Shown piece by piece: positions 14,145 through 17,250 of a DNA stretch of 17,250 nucleotides. A program made the translations under genes and the position numbers. The first letter of the stretch is position 1. Every line of letters starts with the position of its first letter. Source of the stretch: Clostridiales bacterium UBA735 (lineage in GTDB: Bacteria; Bacillota; Clostridia; Oscillospirales; Oscillospiraceae). Below the pieces are notes generated by a model, which saw only the letters and a program-made list of their open reading frames with translations, was not told the origin of the DNA and made no database searches. The DNA lies in contig DBLB01000140.1 in assembly GCA_002298695.1 (NCBI GenBank), positions 23,315-40,564 of the forward strand. Direction: 5' to 3'.

Positions 14145-14165
14145 CGAGATCAAAGCGGCGAAATC

Positions 14166-15170
14166 TTAGCGCACCTGCCAGGCGGTGGGGATGAAGATCT
14201 CCGAATACTTATAGATCGCGTATTTATCGGTCATGCCCGCGATATAGTCGCAGACGATGCGCTCCATGCCGTCAAAGTCGAGCTGCGGAATAAAATCCGC
14301 AGGGAGCTTGTCCGGGTGCTTGCTGTAATACTCAAAGAGTCGCCGGATGATGTCCTTCGCCTTGGATTCCTCGCCCTTGGCGACGGGATTCGTGTACACA
14401 TGCTGGAACATGAACGTCCGCAGCCGGTCCATCGCACCCGCGACCTCCGTCTCCATGCCGAGGGTGCCGGACTCCTGCGTGTGGTAGATCATATTTTCGA
14501 CAAGCGTGTTGATGCGGGCCGAGTGCGAATGGCCGAGCACCAGCGCGATGTCGCGCGGGATGTCGTGCTCGGTCAGGATCCCGGCACGCATTGCGTCGTC
14601 GATGTCGTGGTTGATGTAGGCGATGCGGTCGGACACGCGGACGATCTGCCCCTCCCAGGTTTCGGGGATAAATTCGCCCGTATGGCCCAGAATGCCCATG
14701 CGCACCTCATAGGTGAGGTTCAGGCCGCGGCCGTCGCGCTCGAGCTGGTCGACCACGCGGAGCGACTGCTCATTGTGGCGGAACGGGCGGCCCATCATGT
14801 CGCTGAGCGCCGCCTCGCCCGCATGGCCGAACGGGGTATGGCCAAGATCGTGGCCGTAGGCCGCCGCCTCGGCGAGATCCTGATTGAGCCGCAGGCCGCG
14901 GCAGATCGTGCGCGCAATGCGCGCGACCTCGAGCGTGTGCGTCATGCGCGTGCGGTAATGATCGCCCTCCGGCGAGAGAAAGACCTGCGTCTTGTGCATC
15001 AGCCGCCGGAACGACTTGCTGTGCAGGATGCGGTCGGCGTCCCGCTGATAGCAGGTGCGCACGTCGTTGTCCTCCTCGGGGTAGAGGCGGCCCTGGCTCT
15101 CCGCCGCTTTCTGCGCGTGCGGCGCCAGTACGTCGTATTCTTCCTGCTCCAGCCGTTCACGAATTGTCAT
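14166..15170 (-). CDS. dgt: Deoxyguanosinetriphosphate triphosphohydrolase-like protein
   Basis: This is an HD-domain enzyme that splits dNTPs, dGTP in the founding member, into deoxynucleoside and tripolyphosphate, so it helps set dNTP levels. Metal ligands of the HD fold are visible: His78 (RMTHTLEVARIART), His107-Asp108 (YGHDLGHTPFGH) and Asp181 (RVSDRIAYINHDID). The N-terminal RDADRILHSKSFRRLMHKTQ is a strong family mark. It has 334 aa, the shorter Firmicutes form. AGGTGA lies about 7 nt before the ATG. A weak extended -10 lies at 15191-15199. It heads the dgt-dnaG-rpoD cluster, so nucleotide supply, priming and the main sigma factor are expressed together. Substrate choice within the dNTPs cannot be read from the sequence. 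Confidence 0.95.
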   Translation of the reverse strand: MTIRERLEQEEYDVLAPHAQKAAESQGRLYPEEDNDVRTCYQRDADRILHSKSFRRLMHKTQVFLSPEGDHYRTRMTHTLEVARIARTICRGLRLNQDLAEAAAYGHDLGHTPFGHAGEAALSDMMGRPFRHNEQSLRVVDQLERDGRGLNLTYEVRMGILGHTGEFIPETWEGQIVRVSDRIAYINHDIDDAMRAGILTEHDIPRDIALVLGHSHSARINTLVENMIYHTQESGTLGMETEVAGAMDRLRTFMFQHVYTNPVAKGEESKAKDIIRRLFEYYSKHPDKLPADFIPQLDFDGMERIVCDYIAGMTDKYAIYKYSEIFIPTAWQVR

Positions 15171-15190
15171 TTCCCATCACCTATGTATTC

Positions 15191-15199
15191 AGAATAGCA
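15191..15199 (-). promoter_or_regulatory. Possible extended -10 promoter of dgt-dnaG-rpoD
   Basis: On the minus strand TGC precedes TATTCT (15191-15196), giving TGnTATTCT, with an AT-rich upstream stretch but no recognisable -35. It lies in the 61-bp gap between yigZ and dgt. Read-through from hflX-yigZ is also possible, since no terminator is visible there. Confidence 0.35.
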
Positions 15200-15231
15200 G
15201 AAAACCATGAATTTTTCTTGAATAAGCTGTA

Positions 15232-15861
15232 TTATTTTCGCAAAACGCCGCGAAAAACAGCGCCAGTTTTTTCCGGCGCGAGCTTTCCGGCCGAAAGCTC
15301 GCGCAGCGTCTGCGCGAACGGCTCCGCCGCCTCCTCGGGCAGAAGCAGAGAGAGCGTGATGTCCGCGCCGTAGTCCGTGTTTTCGAACACCGCGCCCAGC
15401 TTTTCCGCCTCGAGGCGCACCCGGTCGTAGAGGTTATAGGGGCACGTGACGCGGAGCGAGGCCCACTGGCGCATCTCGTTCACGCCGGCGTCGGCCAGTG
15501 CATCCTTCGCCGCTGCCGTATACGCGCGGACAAGGCCGCCTGTGCCGAGCAGGATGCCGCCGAAATAGCGCGTCACGACGCAGAGGACGTTTTCGATGCC
15601 CTCGCGCTCGAACACGTTCAGCATCGGCTGTCCGGCGGTTCCCTGCGGCTCGCCGTCGTCGCTGTAGCGCTTCTGCCCGCCGCGCAGGATGTAGCACCAG
15701 CAGTTGTGCCGCGCGTCATAGTGCTCTTTTTTCACCGTCTCGAGCAAGGCCCGCGCCTCGTCCTCTGACGAGACGGCGAACACCCGCCCGAGAAAGCGGC
15801 TCTTTTTTTCCACATATTCCGACGCGCCCTCGCCCGCCGGAGTCAGGTAAAATTCCGTCAT
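15232..15861 (-). CDS. yigZ: YigZ/IMPACT family protein (UPF0029)
   Basis: This is a soluble 209-aa protein of the YigZ/IMPACT family. Eukaryotic IMPACT controls a stress kinase; the bacterial role is not settled. The N-terminal domain has KKSRFLGRVFAV (19-30), the signature DARHNCWCYILRGG, RYSDDGEPQGTAGQPML and VVTRYFGGILLGTGGLVRAY. The C-terminal about 70 residues form the ferredoxin-like second domain. Its ATG overlaps the hflX stop by 4 nt (ATGA), so it is translationally coupled to hflX. That pairing hints at a ribosome- or translation-linked role, which is inference. Confidence 0.95.
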   Translation of the reverse strand: MTEFYLTPAGEGASEYVEKKSRFLGRVFAVSSEDEARALLETVKKEHYDARHNCWCYILRGGQKRYSDDGEPQGTAGQPMLNVFEREGIENVLCVVTRYFGGILLGTGGLVRAYTAAAKDALADAGVNEMRQWASLRVTCPYNLYDRVRLEAEKLGAVFENTDYGADITLSLLLPEEAAEPFAQTLRELSAGKLAPEKTGAVFRGVLRK

Positions 15862-17120
15862 TCCGTCACCACATAGTCCCGCACTTTTCCAAACACCTGC
15901 TCGTCCGCCACGGCCTGGACGGCAATGCCGCCATCCTCGTAGGAAAGCTCCGTGACCTTCGCCTTCTGGTGCAGCAGGTCGACAAGCCCCGCCGCGCTGT
16001 AGGGGAGCAGCAGCTTCACATGGTGCAGCCCGCGGTCCAGCTCCTTTTCGATCTGCTCCAGCAGCTGCGGCAGGCCCTCGCCGGTCTTTGCTGAGATGGC
16101 GACCGCGCCGTCGCGGCGGCGGAACAGCTCGTCCTCGGCCACGTCGGACTTGTTATAGCACTCGATGACCGGCGTGCCGGGCTTGCAGAGCTGGCCGATG
16201 AGCCGCTCCGCGACCTCGATATGGTCGTTCCGGTCCGGGTCGGACGCATCGATGACGTGCAGAATGAGATCGGCATACTGCAGCTCCTCCAGCGTCGCCT
16301 GGAACGCCTCAATGAGGTGGTGCGGGAGCTTGGCGATGAAGCCGACCGTGTCGGACAGGATCGCCTGACACGTATCCGAGACGGTCAGCTGCCGCGACGT
16401 GGTGTCGAGTGTGTCGAACAGTCGGTCATTCGCCGGGATGCCCGCGCCGGTGAGGGCATTGAGCAGCGTGGATTTGCCCGCGTTCGTATAGCCGACGAGG
16501 CAGATGACCGGCACGTCGTTTTTCATGCGCCGCTCGCGCTGGACCGCGCGGATCTTGCGCACCTCCTTCAGCTCGCTCTGGAGCTTTGAGATACGGGCGC
16601 GGATGTGCCGCTTGTCGGTCTCGAGCTGGGTTTCGCCGGGGCCGCGCGTGCCGATGCCGCCGCCGAGGCGGCCCATCTCCTCGTTCCACGTCGTCAGCCG
16701 CGGCAGATAATATTTATATTGTGCAAGCTCCACTTGCAGCTTGCCCTCGCGCGTCTTCGCGCGCTGGGCGAAGATGTCGAGGATAAGGGCGCTCCGGTCG
16801 AGGACATGGGCCTTTGTGGCCTCCTCGAGCGCGCGCACCTGCGAGGGCGTGAGGTCATTGTCGAAAATGACGAGCGTTGCGCCCGTGTTCTGCACCCACT
16901 CGCGCACCTCCTCGGCCTTGCCTTCGCCGATGAACGAGTGCGGGTCCGGCTCGTGCCGGTTCTGCAGGATCTTCCCCACGCAGACGCCGCCCGCCGTTTC
17001 GAGCAGGGCCTCCAGCTCGTCCAGCGTCCGCTCGTTCGCGGCCTCTTCCTTGGTAAACAGGTCGCAGTTCAAGCCGACCAGAACGGCCTTTTCCTGCATG
17101 ACCTTGACATTCTGTTCCAT
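15858..17120 (-). CDS. hflX: Ribosome-associated GTPase HflX
   Basis: HflX is a GTPase that splits stalled 70S ribosomes and can act in stress recovery. The N-terminal HflX domain includes SFIGEGKAEEV (62-72) and DRSALILDIFAQRAKTREGKLQVELAQ. The linker motif GGGIGTRGPGETQLETD (153-169) is followed by a coiled coil (about 170-200). The G domain carries G1 GYTNAGKST (210-218), G3 DTVGF (257-261), G4 NKSD (323-326) and G5 SAKTG (343-347). The C-terminal domain follows. It has 420 aa. The reading frame extends 32 codons upstream, but GGAGG with a 7-nt spacer picks ATG 17120, and the extension (MYRCGLFSYL...) is not family-like. No convincing promoter is seen in 17121-17194. A 5-bp hairpin (GCGCC/GGCGC) lies just upstream of the ribosome site. 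Confidence 0.97.
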   Translation of the reverse strand: MEQNVKVMQEKAVLVGLNCDLFTKEEAANERTLDELEALLETAGGVCVGKILQNRHEPDPHSFIGEGKAEEVREWVQNTGATLVIFDNDLTPSQVRALEEATKAHVLDRSALILDIFAQRAKTREGKLQVELAQYKYYLPRLTTWNEEMGRLGGGIGTRGPGETQLETDKRHIRARISKLQSELKEVRKIRAVQRERRMKNDVPVICLVGYTNAGKSTLLNALTGAGIPANDRLFDTLDTTSRQLTVSDTCQAILSDTVGFIAKLPHHLIEAFQATLEELQYADLILHVIDASDPDRNDHIEVAERLIGQLCKPGTPVIECYNKSDVAEDELFRRRDGAVAISAKTGEGLPQLLEQIEKELDRGLHHVKLLLPYSAAGLVDLLHQKAKVTELSYEDGGIAVQAVADEQVFGKVRDYVVTE

Positions 17121-17194
17121 AAAAATACCTCCATTGCGCCGCATGGCGCGCTCTGGCGGTGTATTGGTGCGTTCGGCAAATTCCGACAAATATG

Positions 17195-17223
17195 AAAAAA
17201 GCCCGCACCGATACACGGTGCGG
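17195..17223 (-). terminator. Terminator of the gene upstream of hflX
   Basis: An 8-bp perfect stem, CCGCACCG (17203-17210) with CGGTGCGG (17216-17223), closes a 5-nt loop. Minus-strand GC and TTTTTT (complement of 17195-17200) follow. It ends the transcript of the truncated rpmE-like gene. Confidence 0.9.
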
Positions 17224-17232
17224 ACTTGCTTC

Positions 17233-17250
17233 TTACTTCAGGCCGTATTT
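17233..17250 (-). CDS. rpmE: C-terminal fragment, probably ribosomal protein L31
   Basis: The last bases of the window, read on the minus strand, encode KYGLK and a TAA stop, 10 nt before the stem of a strong terminator. Bacterial L31 proteins often end in KKYGLK or similar, so this is probably the tail of rpmE. Only five residues are visible, so the call is tentative. Confidence 0.5.
   Translation of the reverse strand, partial: KYGLK

Noticed and set aside
17121..17216. In-frame N-terminal extension of hflX
   Set aside because: It would start inside the upstream terminator region. GGAGG 7 nt before 17120 gives a normal-length HflX.
1..17250. Mobile element, prophage or defence system
   Set aside because: No transposase, integrase, phage, toxin-antitoxin or nuclease gene is present. 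All genes are housekeeping or common families with uniform GC.

Overview
The window is about 60% GC and looks like a chromosomal segment of a Gram-positive member of the Clostridia. The order Oscillospirales is the most likely group. The evidence is a dgt-dnaG-rpoD cluster, a large SRP RNA with a Gram-positive-type Alu domain next to dnaX, an XpaC/TelA pair, consensus sigma-A promoters and strong Shine-Dalgarno sites. The genus is inference; no search was possible. Most of the DNA is conserved housekeeping sequence. I found no phage, IS element, CRISPR array, tRNA or rRNA.

Left part (1-3600, minus strand). The window begins inside an ABC ATPase gene of the BmpA/nucleoside (YufO-like) type, with its own promoter at 713-741. 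Upstream of it is an rpe operon: a consensus promoter (3572-3600), a leader of about 165 nt, ribulose-phosphate 3-epimerase, then a membrane sulfatase of the lipoteichoic-acid-synthase family, closed by a strong terminator (852-882).

Middle (3600-7370, plus strand). A promoter back-to-back with the rpe promoter drives xpaC-telA. A structured 219-nt gap follows, then a TPM-domain membrane protein with a repetitive Gly/Arg/Pro tail, abutting a DUF3786 protein and ending at a strong hairpin terminator. The next 400 bases (7336-7739) hold no convincing gene. They contain a cluster of nested inverted repeats, a dispersed palindrome and the recR-side terminator.

Right part (7740-17250, minus strand). 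In transcription order (right to left): the end of a probable rpmE and its terminator; hflX-yigZ; dgt-dnaG-rpoD; acpP followed directly by the SRP RNA; then dnaX-ybaB-recR. These genes serve ribosome rescue (HflX), dNTP control (Dgt), priming (DnaG), the main sigma factor (RpoD), fatty-acid carrier (AcpP), protein targeting (SRP RNA), the replication clamp loader (DnaX) and recombinational repair (RecR).

I did not find a clearly new multi-gene system. The items most worth following up are noncoding or low-complexity: the nested-helix region at 7379-7510, two variants of one dispersed palindrome (7578-7613 and 14110-14144), the structured gap before the TPM gene, and the RGG-like tail of the TPM protein.
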